Shown: piece after piece, positions 25,957 to 38,400 of the stretch | Numbering within the stretch: position 1 is the first letter of the stretch | Layout: every line of letters starts with the position of its first letter | Source: Riptortus pedestris | Taxonomy: Eukaryota; Arthropoda; Insecta; Hemiptera; Alydidae | Direction: 5' to 3' | Assembly: GCA_019009955.1 (NCBI GenBank) | Contig: CM032233.1 | Location: 63,341,001 to 63,405,000, forward strand | DNA length: 64,000 bases | Notes under the pieces: generated by a model | The model's input: the letters and a program-made list of their open reading frames with translations, nothing else | Database searches by the model: none | What the model was told of the DNA's origin: nothing | Made by a program: the position numbers and the translations under genes

Positions 25957-26370
25957 AGTCCGTCATGCAGGGGCTGCGTAAACAGATTACCCACCTGAAG
26001 TTATACAATAGAGAAATCTCCATACGAGAGCCGTACAAGCTTTTGGCGGGAAATTCCGTCGTACGTTATCGGCCCAAATTGAATTAACATGCCAATATCT
26101 CGGTTAATATTCAAGATAGAGAATCAATGTATAGAACAATATTTATAGTAAATTTAATTTACAATAAGATTGGTTCTTTACGCTTTTGTGATCCGACGTA
26201 TGGTAACGGAGATATTTCGAATTTTCGAAAATCCCCCTTCTAAACCCCTCCCCCTCCCGCTGGTCCTATTTCAGCCATTAACGAACTTGATCTGACTTTT
26301 TGCATAAAACGTTTAAAAATCGAGTTTGGTAACGATCAAATAAAAATTGCGACCGCTAGAGCGTTAACAG

Positions 26371-26428
<58 letters not shown>

Positions 26429-26550
26429 GAACGGACCTCATTTTCGTCATTTCCTGGGTAGGATCGATGGACATTTGAAGACATTTTTTGAAACTCGCGA
26501 CATGAGTACGACCTCAATAGCTCACTTCCCTTAAGGGAAATCTGCTAAAA
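25957..26550 (+). mobile_element. Family-A element, near-complete
   Basis: It begins about 127 bp after the donor of the retn exon at 25829. The 5' end, AT tract (about 26377-26422) and the 3' CTTAAG palindrome are all present. Confidence 0.8.
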
Positions 26551-26639
26551 AATAGAGATAGAGGTGACACATACTTTTTTAAAAGCGACACACTTTTGTT
26601 TTAAGAGAATTGTTTTGGGAGAAGTAAGCTATTAACGTT

Positions 26640-26726
26640 ATGGTCATGTTTATATAATTTCTTCTAAATGTCCACCAATCCTACCAAGGTAACGAAAATG
26701 AGTTCCGTTCAAAATTTATATATATA
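26640..26726 (-). mobile_element. Family-A fragment abutting a foldback element
   Basis: TTCTTCTAAATGTCCACC and GAAAATGAGTTCCGTTCAAA are the reverse-oriented 3' section up to the AT tract, into which a foldback element follows directly. Confidence 0.5.
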
Positions 26727-26998
26727 ATTGTGTTGATTTTTTCGGCCAGGTTATATTTATGCATGGTGTTGTTAATGTTTCTAGGAGTTTTGGTCAATGT
26801 TGGTGAAAACATCTTAGTTTATGCAAATATTTATGCGAATATTTATTTTCTCTTCTTCAGGACAAGACTAATACTTAAAAACTATTGTACATAATGTATT
26901 GCCCTTCTGGTTACATTAGGAATACCACAGAACCAACATTAGAATTTCACCAACATTGACCAGAACTCCAAGAAAAATTAACATCACCATATATATAT
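26727..26998. mobile_element. Foldback element, shorter copy
   Basis: Left: TGTTGATTTTTTCGGCCAGG and TTTTGGTCAATGTTGGTG. Right: CACCAACATTGACCAGAACTC and a CACCATATAT end. The right arm is truncated and the ribozyme-like core in the left arm is mutated. Confidence 0.7.
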
Positions 26999-26999
26999 A

Positions 27000-29900
27000 T
27001 ATATAAAGTGTGTGTGTGCGTATTAGTTTGTTTACCCTTTAGCGACCTCCTAATGTTTAATTGTTCACTAGCTAACTCGATAATTAAACTATATTATTCT
27101 GTAAAAATCAAATTCAACATAATTCGTTTATGGCTGAACTTTGACCACAAGGATTTGGAAACTGTCTTATATGAATGCGTAAATTTCTTTGTTACTATAC
27201 GTTAGATCCAAAACTCTTGTGTAAATTTCTTCTATTATTCCAACTCATGTTTGATGTCATTTTTGCATAGAGTAATTATTATTGGAGACATAGAGATCAG
27301 AATGTCCTGATGAAGTCTTTAGACTATAATTTCTTCACATAGGAATTACGCTTTTTACTCAGCCCCTAAGTGATGTGAATTTTTTTGGGGAAATAAACTT
27401 AATACCATTTTTATAAAAGGTCCAGCCGTTAATCGAGAACTTTTTTTCTGAATTCGTAAGCATTTACAGTGGTATGCAAAGAGATATTTACATTTATGGA
27501 GTATGATCTAACGAATTAAAAATCCGTGATTTGTTGTCTAAAACACAAACCTGAGTAGAGAAACAATATATAACTTTTTAGAAACATTAGAAGCATATAG
27601 GAAAACAAAAACCATGTATAAGATCTCCTGGTCCTTTGGTAAGAAAAAATTGCTATTTTGAGATAAAACTCCAAGTTTGCTATAAAATAAATGTCAGGAA
27701 CAAGAAGAGAAAATGGAATAACAACTGATATTCAATACGGATTAGCGGTCGAACATACCGTTTGGTGAGACTCAGTTTTAAATGTGGAACCAATCCGTTT
27801 TATAGAATTCAATTGTGAAGGATGTTTTATTATGCCATTAAATGCATATGGCTATACAACAGTTAGGCCTTTATTAGGTTTTGAATGCGAAGCCTCCCAT
27901 TTAATTGACTCTAGATGAGTAGCACATACCTACCTAGCAGTATGCTTCCTTCATGACAAACCTCTCAGACCATCTTTTAAGAAGATTATATGTCTGTCCA
28001 TCAAATTTAGAATGCTCTAAAATTGAGTAGTGTAGTCTTGTGATTGATTTATTCAACCGAATCTTCAAATTGTTCATAGTGACTCTCGATGAAAATATTT
28101 TAATTATATCTGTTAATCGACCGTTTGAGTCTGTGTTGTGTGTGAGTGTGTGTGTAGTAAGGGCGTTCGTTTTTGTTAATATTTTAAATCGTGTGTATTT
28201 CATGTTTAGATTATACGGAGTAATGATTAAAATGGCTATTTTTTTTTACTTTACTTCCATCTGAGTTCTTACTGAGTTTATGAAAGATAACTATTTCTTT
28301 TCATTTTTGATTTAATAATTATTGTTGTAAAAGATGTTTTGGACTATAACGCAAGCTTGGGCAACCGTGATACGCTCATTTTCTTTTCCCGGATCTATTG
28401 TAGAAAGAACCTTAATTAGAAACTCTTCTTATTTATGTTGACGAATGGTTTTAGCAAGCTATAAGAAATGTTAATCAATTATAGCCATTATTTTTATAAA
28501 TCTATTGTGAAAATCATTGTCTGGTTTAGCTGGACTTATGGAAATCATAATAGTATAATTTTTTATTGGAAACAGTGATCCCTCATTAAAGAAATGTTGA
28601 AAATAGATAACGAGACTGAATATATGGTAATAAAAAAAGAAGCTGTTATACTTCTATGATCCGTGCATAACCACCCTTTTTAATGAAAATTTGAAAAATT
28701 ATATCTTCTTTTTATCCTTTGTGATTAACCTCCATCTCACAGCACACTTAAAAATTTCTTGACTGATTTTTCAGTTTTTCCTTGCTTTCTTTCAGTGCAT
28801 TAGATCTTCTTTGATGGGTGCATAATTTTGATTATCAGATTTCGCTCACCTAGTTGAAACGAAAGTTGTCCCTACAAACTATAATAGGCAAGAGCAGTAG
28901 ATGAGGATTTTAAGACACGTAATATCATAATGCGTGTCGGCCACACAAAGTGGACCGTACGGTTGTACTAGTGAACGTCCCTAAAAATCCATAACGTATT
29001 AATAAAATTGAGGTAACATTTCTTTGCACAATGTCTCTCGGCATCACAGGAATAAGAAATGGGTTAACAAAATCAAATTTTAATAGGATTTCGTGTCCTC
29101 ATGGGGAGGAAGGAGTGCATTAAATTAAGATAATCAAATAAATGAACCACACAGATACTGTGTTGATTTATGTGATTAATCCTGAATAACTATTTATTTT
29201 CAACAAAGTAAAAAATGGCGTAAGTCATTAAACAAGTTAGCTTTTGTGGTACCCATTAAATCCTGTAGGAGGGATATGATCCACGGTTCTTTTCCAGAGT
29301 TTTTGTTCAATAATTCTCTTATCCAATTTCATATCATCATACGAAAAGGAGAATATCATTAAAAATATATCATTAAAAATGAGTGATGAAGTATTGTAAA
29401 ATAGAATCGCGAATTCAATCTTCTAGGTTTTAAACCGTCTCTTGTTATTTCTGCTAAACATTTTCGTTGGACGATTAGAAATAAATTAAAAGTTTATCAC
29501 GAAAGGAACTATGAAAAATAAATCATTAGAGTGGCTACAAAAAAAAGCAAATAAAAAAAATACACACAATAAAATAATGAAAAGAAATACGACAAATGTA
29601 TTTTGAAAAACAGAAAATAAAGGAAATTACATGAAGTATTCTGTGAGGCAGAGAATCGAAAAAACGTTGCAGGGACCAAAGAAGAAAGATAAGTGCGGGC
29701 GGCCCTGATCATTCTACGCCTGTTAGCCAATTCAGTGACGTCTTGTTAAATTTTGACACTAGAAGGACGAAAATTGTCTAAGCAACATTAAATTGATAGA
29801 TAGATTAAATCAATTTATAGTTTTTGGAATTTTGTTTTTCATGAGGACTCAATAACGAGAGTATACCTTAAATAATCTCACAATTGGTAAGGCATTGTTT

Positions 29901-30150
29901 TTTCAACGTTAGTTTCTGTATTATCTTCCCTGCGCACAAAAACATTTAAAAACTGTGTATATCTGAAAGCTTAATAGCATGGGATATAAAACCTTATCTT
30001 AGTGATTTTTTTCTTGAGGCATCGTTCCTGAGAACGTACTTTTAAGTGAAGCAAACCTGCTCGTTAACGAGATATCCAAAGAAATTCGGAGGGAAGGAAA
30101 ATTAAGTGCTTCTATATCTCCTAAACCTAATTTAAAAGAAAACGAGAATC
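27000..30150. other. Intronic stretch without recognised gene or repeat
   Basis: AT-rich, short frames only, no motif identified. It belongs to the 16.1-kb intron. Confidence 0.55.
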
Positions 30151-30166
30151 CCTAGGTACTGGGTGG

Positions 30167-30365
30167 TTGCAATTATTATTACTCTTTTATAAGAAGGGCG
30201 ACAATAATGACTCCAACAATTACAGAGCCAATTCACTTCTGTACTTTTACAGAAAAACAAGAGACGCGGAAGGCAATTTTGTAGAATCCCGAATGACTTT
30301 GGGAAGCCAACAAGGGTGTAATCTAAGCCGATTGCTCTTTGCACTCGTTTAGGACACTGCGCTTT
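30167..30365 (+). pseudogene. LINE reverse transcriptase remnant, internally deleted
   Basis: The frame reads LFYKKGDNNDSNNYRANSLL and then, after a short stretch, SQQGCNLSRLLFALV. The first piece matches the classic (F/Y)KKGD..D..NYRPISLL motif of LINE RT fingers. The second matches the (V)RQGCxLSPLLFxL motif ahead of the YxDD catalytic box. In intact elements these are separated by well over 100 residues, so an internal deletion brought them together. A stop follows directly, and the YxDD box is not found. Confidence 0.72.
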
Positions 30366-30826
30366 GAAGGGCCAAATTGCACATATGTAATTTCCATTAG
30401 GGCTGCAGAATGCTAAGCCTCGTTGTATATGCGTTCACACGCAAGCAATGGCAACCACCTCAGCCGTAAATTAAAATCTTAAAATAATAATTTAGCGCTT
30501 TCCAGACGTCAATAATCTATGACCATGCGAATGGGTAAATTACCATATAAAATTAATAGCATTGACAGTTATCGAAGCTAGATCAGAATAATTAAGGAAC
30601 TTTTAATTATATCGCGGGTCTTCTGGAAAATAGATAAATGGATGAGAAAGTTACCAAGGGAATACGAGCAACAATTTTGACGAATATTTTCCTCAGTTGG
30701 AGAGGTGACAAACAAAGAGCTAGATGACAGCCTATAGGTCAACGTACGTAAGGTATATGATTTACATTTGATTCAGGCAAATGGATCATCATGCCAAAAC
30801 TCCAAAGGCGCATTCAAGTCAAAAAA

Positions 30827-31316
30827 AGTCCGTCACGCAGGGGCTGCGTAAACTAAGCAGATTTCCCAAATAAAGTTATACAATAGAGAAATCTCCGTAC
30901 GAGCGCCGAACAGTTACGGAAACGGCCGAACCATAGCTCGTCCGTTACACTTTATACAAATGCAAATATCTCAGTTAATATTCAACATAGAGAATAAATG
31001 TATATAACAATATTTATAGTAAATTTAATTTGCAAAAAGATTGGTTCTATACAATTTTTCGATCCGACGTATAGTAACGGGGATATATTGAATTTTCGAA
31101 ATTCCCCCCTCTAAAACCCCTTCTCCCACTTGTGCAATTTCAGCCGTTAACGAACTTGATCTTCCTTTTTACATAATATATAACTATATATATATAGTTT
31201 TGAAAGGACCTCATTTTCGTCATCTCCTGGGTAGGATCAATGGACATTTGTCGAAATTTTTCGAAAATCGCGTCATGAGTACGAATAGCTGATTTCTCTT
31301 GAGGGAAATTTGCTAA
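30827..31316 (+). mobile_element. Family-A element lacking the segment before the AT tract
   Basis: Both ends are present. About 100 bp between the CTTGATCTTCCTTTTTACAT block and the short AT tract (about 31187-31199) are missing compared with other copies. Confidence 0.78.
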
Positions 31317-31574
31317 TATACGCAATATTAGTAAGTTAAAACAGTTATGAACAGGGCAAGAAGACAAATGCTTGTGGCTGGCGGTATTAGCAAGTTGGCA
31401 GTCGCGCCAAAAGTAAAAGGAACCAGGCCTGGAAGCAGGACAAACTGAACCTTACAGGACCTGCCATCTTCACACAGCTTCAAAAGGATTTGGGCATGTT
31501 GATTTCGGTCATACGTTAAAACAAGTCTAATTGACCCAAATGCGAGTGCGTGCGTGAGGATGTATATATATAAA

Positions 31575-31690
<116 letters not shown>

Positions 31691-31699
31691 TTATTTATA

Positions 31700-31921
31700 T
31701 AATTGTTTAGATATTTTCGACCAGATTATTATTATAGGTGCGTGGTCGTTTGTTTAGGCTTACGGTCAATGTTTACGAAAGATGCTTTAGTCTAGGCCAA
31801 TATTTCGAGAATTTTCTTTTCTTTTGTTTTCTTCAGGTGCTGTAAATGTAGTACATTATTTATATTGCACATTACTATTGTTAAATACAGTGTTACAGAG
31901 TGGTGTATGTTTAATTAATTG

Positions 31922-31960
<39 letters not shown>

Positions 31961-32335
31961 TGTTGTTGTTTTTTTTTGGAGGTTTGGCCAATGTTGGTGA
32001 AAAAATCCTAGTTTATGCTGATTTTTCAAGAATTTTATTTTCTCATCTTCAGGGCTGTAAAAATACAGGTGCTACTTTATAATAATGCACATAGTTGTTA
32101 AATTAGAGCGTCACAGGAGGTGTTTATGCTGTTTTTACTTACCAAGACTAAAGAACTTAAAAACTACTATACATATTGCACTAGAGTTACTGGTTATAAT
32201 AACCTTCCCTGGTCTGTTTACATTGAGCAGGGTCACAGCCTTATGTTTTTGTATATCTACAGTATATTGCCTTATGTTTGTTGAACTATGTTATAATTAT
32301 TTATTGACCAAACGTCCAAAAAAACAACAACACAA
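31700..32335. mobile_element. Foldback element cluster (two overlapping copies)
   Basis: A decayed left-arm copy at about 31700-31920 (TTTTCGACCAGATTATTATT...TTTCGAGAATTTTC) is followed by an AT tract and a fresher left arm at about 31959-32115. Only the tip of a right arm remains near 32305-32335 (TTGACCAAACGTCC). Confidence 0.65.
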
Positions 32336-32350
32336 TCATCATCTTATCAA

Positions 32351-32905
32351 AGTTTTTTGGTTTAAATTTAGCTAATGGGACATTTTTGTTTTTCACATAC
32401 TACATACTCGTAACGATTGATTGCATTGTTTTGGAGTTATCGACATTTTTCTCTCTTTCCAAAAATATTCAGCCAGATAAATCTGTGACTTTTTTAGCAC
32501 AATAGGACCTCAAGTACCGCAATGCATTCCCTAAAATGGGGGGGTGGGTGAAAGCCACAAACAATCTAGTATAATCTGTGACTGTATGTTTCCTTGATAC
32601 CGTGGCGTTCCGGTAACGTTTGCCCAATTATTTATTAACTACACTAGCATGATGGGTGAAATTTTAATTAAAGCCGTAAATATATTCAGATATCATTGAT
32701 TTTATAAAATTAATATTAAGTACTAACTAAAGTTACATTTGTGACACAACAGCACAAGAAGATACACGCCCAATTAGTACGAGCATATAAGCTATATTAT
32801 ATCGGGCGTTGCTTAAGGTTTAGGTGACAATAATCACAAAAATAATGACGAAGTAGTGGAATATGTATTAGTACATATCTTAATGTTTACCATTGAAAAA
32901 TTTAA
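32351..32905. repeat. 555-bp duplicated segment, copy 1
   Basis: It starts AGTTTTTTGGTTTAAATTTA and ends ACCATTGAAAAATTTAA. It matches 35802-36359 nearly base for base in the second half and slightly less in the first, same orientation. The ends (TTTAAATTT... / ...AAATTTAA) are weakly inverted, so an uncharacterised transposon is possible. Confidence 0.85.
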
Positions 32906-32911
32906 CGCCAT

Positions 32912-32944
32912 ATATAAATATAACCTGGTCGAAAACATCAACAC

Positions 32945-32946
<2 letters not shown>
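32912..32946. mobile_element. Foldback-element tail fragment
   Basis: ATAAATATAACCTGGTCGAA and AACATCAACACAA are the terminal tail seen at 3800-3830, followed by a long AT tract. Confidence 0.5.

Positions 32947-33008
<62 letters not shown>
32947..33008. repeat. (AT)n microsatellite
   Basis: Uninterrupted TA repeat next to a foldback-element tail. Confidence 0.9.
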
Positions 33009-33011
<3 letters not shown>

Positions 33012-33821
33012 TTCCCAAAAGAGTTGGTCAGTTCGGCATATATATGACTTCCCAATAGAGTAGGCCACTCCGGGAAGTTAGACCATACTCCCTTCCGGCA
33101 AGGCCTATAAAGAGTGAAACATAAGTTGTTTTCTAAATTCAAAGTATGTAAACTACCTTGCTTATTAGTGTATTTGTATTTTGTACCTTTTAATCATGTA
33201 TATATTAATTTTGTAAAATATTATTTTCACTTTACACATAATAATAAATGCTAAATTCACACACACACACACATATATATATAGTCATAAAGATACACCA
33301 AGGTTGATATTCCTAGGTGAATATAATAATAATGAAGGGCAAAATCATTATGAAACAAAGCTTAAAATTCCCTAGTTCTAACTGTTGCACAGCCAGTTTT
33401 TTATATCTTGTAATTATTACGTATTGTTACCTTGTTAGTACAGTAGTAAATATGTGGTTTAGCAATAATGACAATGGCTCAAAGAACTTCTGGTTGATAA
33501 TTTTTATCATTTGAGGTCGTTCTTATCAAAGTCGATGTCAGTTTGTCAATATCAATTAATTATATACAGACTTACTAAGTCTGTCATGCCAATTATGCAT
33601 AAAATAAGAATACTTTTAAACTACCGCTTGTGTACGAAGTTCAGAAGGGCGGCTGAAGGGCTAATAAAAAACCATTTACATATGCGTTTTTCCGTACTGT
33701 TGTATATCATGGCTCTCTAGGCGTTACCTGATGAGCATAATTAGTAAACGTCTAGAAATTACTTCAACTCTAAAATATCGCTACCGAGAAACCTGCTTCC
33801 TTATAATCGTCTGAATTGTAC

Positions 33822-34711
33822 TTTTAGCAGATTTCCCTTAAGGGAAATCAGCTATTAAGGTCGTACTCATGACGCTATTTTCAAAAAATTTCTTCAAATG
33901 TCCATCGATCCTATCCAGGAGATTACGAAAATTATATATATATATACACGTCTGTTAACGCTCTAGCCGTCGCAATTTTTGTTTGATCGTTACCAAACTC
34001 GATATTTAAACGTTTTATGAAAAAAGACAGTTCGTCGAGTTCGTTAATGGCTGAAATCGGACCAGTGGGAGGGGGGGGGATTTTCGAAATTCGATATATC
34101 TCCGGTACTTTACGTCGGATCAAAAAATTGAATAGAGCCAATCTTATTGCAAATTAAATTTAATGTAAATATTGTTATACACATTAGTTCTCTATCTTGA
34201 GTATTAACCGAGAAATTTGCATTTTTCAGCCTTCAGCAAACCCCCACATCTACTCATGCTACATAAACAATACTCCGTTATATAATAAACCACATTATTC
34301 GAAGCTTAAATACCATACATTGTTTTCAAGAGACCTTTATTACACGAGATAAATGCTAAATATGTTATGGTGACCCCTCCCCCTCTTGGACTACTAAAAT
34401 TTGATTGATTGAGATACAAATTATTCTGATCCATTACAAATTACAGTACTAGATATAGTAAATAGTTTTCAATAAAATTAATATGTTATATTCTGATATA
34501 TTTCAGTAATTGTTTTTCTTTCCTGTGGGAAGTTGGCACACCTGTTTATTTAGGTTTCAGGTGCTTCCCGTCTGGAGTTTTCTTATTATCGTTTGTATTT
34601 ATTCACTTATTATTCGCGGTGGTGTTGTGTTACCAGTATGTAAATTTATCTATTGTCAAACATCAAGAGGGATATCTGCTTAGTTTACGCAGTCCCTGCG
34701 TGATAGACTTT
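33822..34711 (-). mobile_element. Family-A element, variant 5' half, interrupted by ~300 bp
   Basis: 3' palindrome and body are followed by the variant segment. About 300 bp of unrelated sequence (roughly 34370-34660) then separate it from its own 5' end (TCTGCTTAGTTTACGCAGTC) at 34672-34711. Confidence 0.68.
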
Positions 34712-35801
34712 ATAAGTAAGTGGGGTACTAAAGAAATCATTACCAGCGAATATTTCAATTACTGTTTCCATAGGCTTCATACTGCCGGTGAAATGTATAA
34801 TAGATGGTGAGATGAGTTGACAAGTGTCTCATAACGGCACGTGGGAGGTTTAGTTAGTTTGCGCAGCCAATTGTTGGTGCATTGCTATTTTCTCACTTAA
34901 AATATAAGCAGTTTTTCTTAATACATTAGTTAACTGTGAATGCTATGATTTATTTACTACTCTTTTAATTGACATTAATTCAGTATTCCATTAGGTTTAG
35001 GAATTATTGTCATTCTGCTTTAGAGTGTCCGTGATTTGACGATCTCAGGCACCCGTTTCTTTATTTTAGCCTGTGAACATAACTCTATCAAGGAAGTCTG
35101 CGCGTTAAAATCATTAATTCAAATAATAAATTTGAAATATAATGTCCTATAATGTTTACCTGAATAAGAAAGGATATGTACTTTTACGATATAGAAACGA
35201 ATGAATCCGTGCTTAGATGTACTAGATGTTGATTTCATCCAAGCCTTTATACGGTGCGGTTCAACCCATCTATCACATAAAATAGTAATAGACTTCTGCA
35301 ATAATAGGAATATTTTGCGTCTGTTGAATCAAATGCGTGAAATAAGCAGTCGTAGATCTCGAAGAATAAGAGAAATTAAATGTTGTGCTTGTAATACTCC
35401 CAAAGATGCAACAAAGAGAATGAACAATCAAGTGTGAAATGGCAATTTCCAGACAAGGATCATTGCACTCGATGTATGGAGATTTTAATACACACGCCGC
35501 ACCTACCTTACGAGCGCGCTTAATAAAGCTGAGTTATTCATCACGCACAGTTTCTCAAGACTAGTCAATAGAGGATGTAATAACGTTTAGATATGTAGGT
35601 AACACAAACCTACAAATCCTAGTGAAACTCTAGGTCAAACTATAATTTTCTAAAGATTTTTGTCCAATAGTGATTGCAGCATTAAGGATAGAACTACACG
35701 AGTTAGCTTTCAAAACTACAGTACAATACCGACTGAAAAACATATATTACAAGTTGAATAAGTTTTATGTGCCCAACCTAATTAATAGTAAAGACTTCAC
35801 T

Positions 35802-36359
35802 AGTTTTTTTTTGGTTTAAATTTGGCTAATGGGACATTTTTGTTTTTCACATACTACAACTAATGGCTCGTAACGATCGATTGCATTGTTTTGGAGTTCG
35901 GAATTTTTCTCTCATTCCAAAAATGTTTAGCCAGTTAAATCTGTGGCTTTTTTAGCACAATAGGGCCTCAAGGACCGCAGTACAATCCCTAAAATCTAGG
36001 GTGCAAGCCACAAACAATCTTGTATAATCTGTGACTGTATGTTTCCTTGATACCGTGGCGTTCCGGTAACGTTTGCCCAATTATTTATTAACTACACTAG
36101 CATGATGGGTGAAATTCTAATTAAAACCATAAATATATTCAGATATCATTGATTTTATAAAATTAATATTAAGTACTAACTAAAGTTACATATGTGACAC
36201 AACAGCACAAGAAGATGCACGCCCAATTAGTACGAGCATATAAGCTATATTATATCGGGCGTTGCCTAAGGTTTAGGTTGACAATAATCACAAAAATAAT
36301 GACGAAGTAGTGGAATATGTATTAGTACATATCTTAATGTTTACCATTGAAAAATTTAA
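35802..36359. repeat. 555-bp duplicated segment, copy 2
   Basis: Direct repeat of 32351-32905. Differences include small indels near ACATACTACAACTAATGGCT and a few substitutions. Flanks differ on both sides, so the copied unit has defined edges. Confidence 0.85.
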
Positions 36360-36414
36360 GTAATCTCATTAATCCAGTTATACTCTATATTGGTTCAATT
36401 GGTTGGCTTTATTT

Positions 36415-36545
36415 GTTTTGTTCTCGACTTTTAGTAAACCCTCACTTCTATTCATGCGATATTCACAAAATGCCCTTACATTACTAAATATTTCATGCAC
36501 TTAAGTACCAAACATTATTAAATTTCATTTGTTGTTGGGACTTTA
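36415..36545 (-). mobile_element. Family-A variant-segment remnant
   Basis: TTTTAGTAAACCCTCACTTC, CATGCGATATTCACAAAATG and AAGTACCAAACATTATT match the variant 5' half in reverse. Confidence 0.5.
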
Positions 36546-37183
36546 CGAAGGGTTTCTTATTTTTATTTCTTTATCTACATATTTATCGGTAAAACTCATT
36601 TCACACATAACTGTCGGTGGAGACTACCGTCTTCAAGCCTATCGCATGGTGTTGTTAGCAAAACATTCCAGTTACAACACTTTTCATGTTTGAACGTACA
36701 CATAATCTAGAAATATTAACACATTAACTAGACCCAACATAAATTACGTTTCAAGAATGTGTTCTTTGACTCAGAACTTGCACAAGACCCATATTTTCCC
36801 ATAAAAAAAAACCGAACGACACGCAAGCGTTGTGTAAACTAAGAAAATTTCTCACTTAACTCACAAGTAATGTCATCCCATCATATGCTCCCTATTTGTA
36901 TGTCAGTAGTGGAGATTTACTGAAGACATAATAATATTTAAGTTAGAGAAACTCTACAGAATAACATTTGTCGAGCATCATTAGTTTAAGCAGATTGGTT
37001 CTATAACAGTTTTTCATCCGACTCATGATAACGGGAGATTGTTTGAATTTTCGAAATTTCTCTCTCTTTAAACTCCCTCCCCTCCAACCGGTCCAATTTC
37101 TGCCATTAACGAGCTTGATCTTTCATTTTACATAAAACGATTAAATATCGAGTTTGGTAACGAACAAACAATAATATAGCATA

Positions 37184-37230
<47 letters not shown>

Positions 37231-37234
<4 letters not shown>

Positions 37235-37399
37235 TGTTGTTTTTTTGAGTTTTGGTCAGTGTTGGTGAAAAAATCTTAGTTCATTCCAATATTTCGAGAA
37301 TATTTATTATCTCTTCTTCAGGGCTAAAAAGTACAGGTTAGTCTTGATAAGTAGAATCAACGCAAAGACTATCTGTTACACTCTAATAACAATGTGCAA

Positions 37400-37430
<31 letters not shown>

Positions 37431-37550
37431 AAAAGTAGTACCTGTACTTTTTAGCACTGAAGAAGAGAAAAATATTCTCGAAATATTGGAATAAACTAAG
37501 AATTTATCACCAACAAAGACCAAAAATCCAAAACACAACCACACCATATA
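37231..37550. mobile_element. Foldback element nested in a family-A copy
   Basis: Arms begin GGTGTTGTTTTTTTGAGTTT and end AAACACAACCACACCATATA. The spacer contains an AT tract. It sits in the AT microsatellite of the family-A element 36803-37737. Confidence 0.78.
37457..37483 (+). ncRNA. Hammerhead-ribozyme-like core, second copy
   Basis: CTGAAGA, an extra A, stem GAGAA (37465-37469) with TTCTC (37475-37479), then GAAA (37480-37483). It has the same layout as the copy at 3697 although the surrounding loop differs. Confidence 0.3.
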
Positions 37551-37849
37551 TATATATATATATATCTATATAAATATATATATATAAATATATATTAGTC
37601 AAATATATCTAATTTTAAACGGACCTGATTTTCGTCATCTCCTTGGTCGGATGGATGTTCATTTGAGGAATTTATTCGAAATCGCGTCTTGAGTACTACC
37701 TCAGTATCTGATTTCTCATAAGAGAAACCTGCTAAAAAGGACTGTCTGGAACACAATGTTAGTAAACCTTCCTACAATTATAAATCACTAATTCATCGGA
37801 GGAGCTTAGCAGCCTCAGCGATTTATGATTTACTATTGTCAGGGTGATT

Positions 37850-38215
37850 GTAAAGATGGGCCAAACCTTGTTGTATGGGAGGGGGTGGGGGGGGGGGTTG
37901 GTGGAGAGCTGGTGGGAAGGGCAATGGATGCAATCAGACACGAGAGCTCGGGTTCTGAGAAGTCGACTTCGTACACTATACTTAACCAGGATCCAATCTC
38001 GGCCGTCCCGTTCAGGTTTAAAAGGTCTAAAACAGCTAATAAATCCTGTCTTTCCACTGCCACTGCCGGACCTTGGCGACCGTGAAATTAAAGAGACCAT
38101 ACTGATTGTCGGGAATCTACCCCCCTCTCGAGAGCTCAACCGCTTTTCTACACTCTCCTTGCCAACCTGACGATTGCAGTTGAAGATAATGAATTTTCTC
38201 TTGGAAGAGATGAGC
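37850..38215. promoter_or_regulatory. GC-richer island between two family-A ends
   Basis: A G-run at 37880-37900 is followed by balanced GC-rich sequence (CGAGAGCTCGGG, GTCGACTTCG, CTCTCGAGAGCTC). Long frames exist on both strands, the longest a 156-codon minus-strand frame ending at 37759, but none shows a family motif or convincing splice sites. Candidate enhancer or non-coding exon. Confidence 0.25.
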
Positions 38216-38370
38216 ATCCAATTTCCCAAACTATGTGTGTGTGTTTATATATATATATATGTGTGTGTGTGTCTGTATGTATGTATATCATTAACACTTG
38301 TAGGGGCGCCGATGGTCTTGCGATTAAAGCGTGGAAGCACCTAACAGAGTAGTAAGCTGAAGGTGAAAAA

Positions 38371-38400
38371 ATAAAAAGTCCGTCACGAAGGGGCCGAAAC
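38371..38400 (+). mobile_element. Family-A isolated 5' terminus
   Basis: AAAAAGTCCGTCACGAAGGGG matches the family 5' end, then similarity stops. Confidence 0.45.

Larger units (their letters stand above)
36803..37737 (+). mobile_element. Family-A element carrying a nested foldback element
   Basis: The 5' end is degenerate (CACGCAAGCGTTGTGTAAAC). The body is followed by an AT tract in which a foldback element (37231-37550) is inserted, then the CGTCATCTCC block and a 3' palindrome ending GCTAAAA. Confidence 0.72.

Noticed and set aside
35201..35437. 78-codon ORF with a CCAC motif as a zinc-finger gene
   Set aside because: One Cys cluster only, no paired ligands, no splice support.
37759..38229. 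156-codon minus-strand ORF as a gene
   Set aside because: Starts and ends in AT-rich DNA, with competing frames on both strands and no recognisable domain.
38307..38345. SINE head (TGGTCTTGCGATTAAAGCG like an A box)
   Set aside because: No B box follows before unrelated repeat sequence begins; a single weak motif is not enough.
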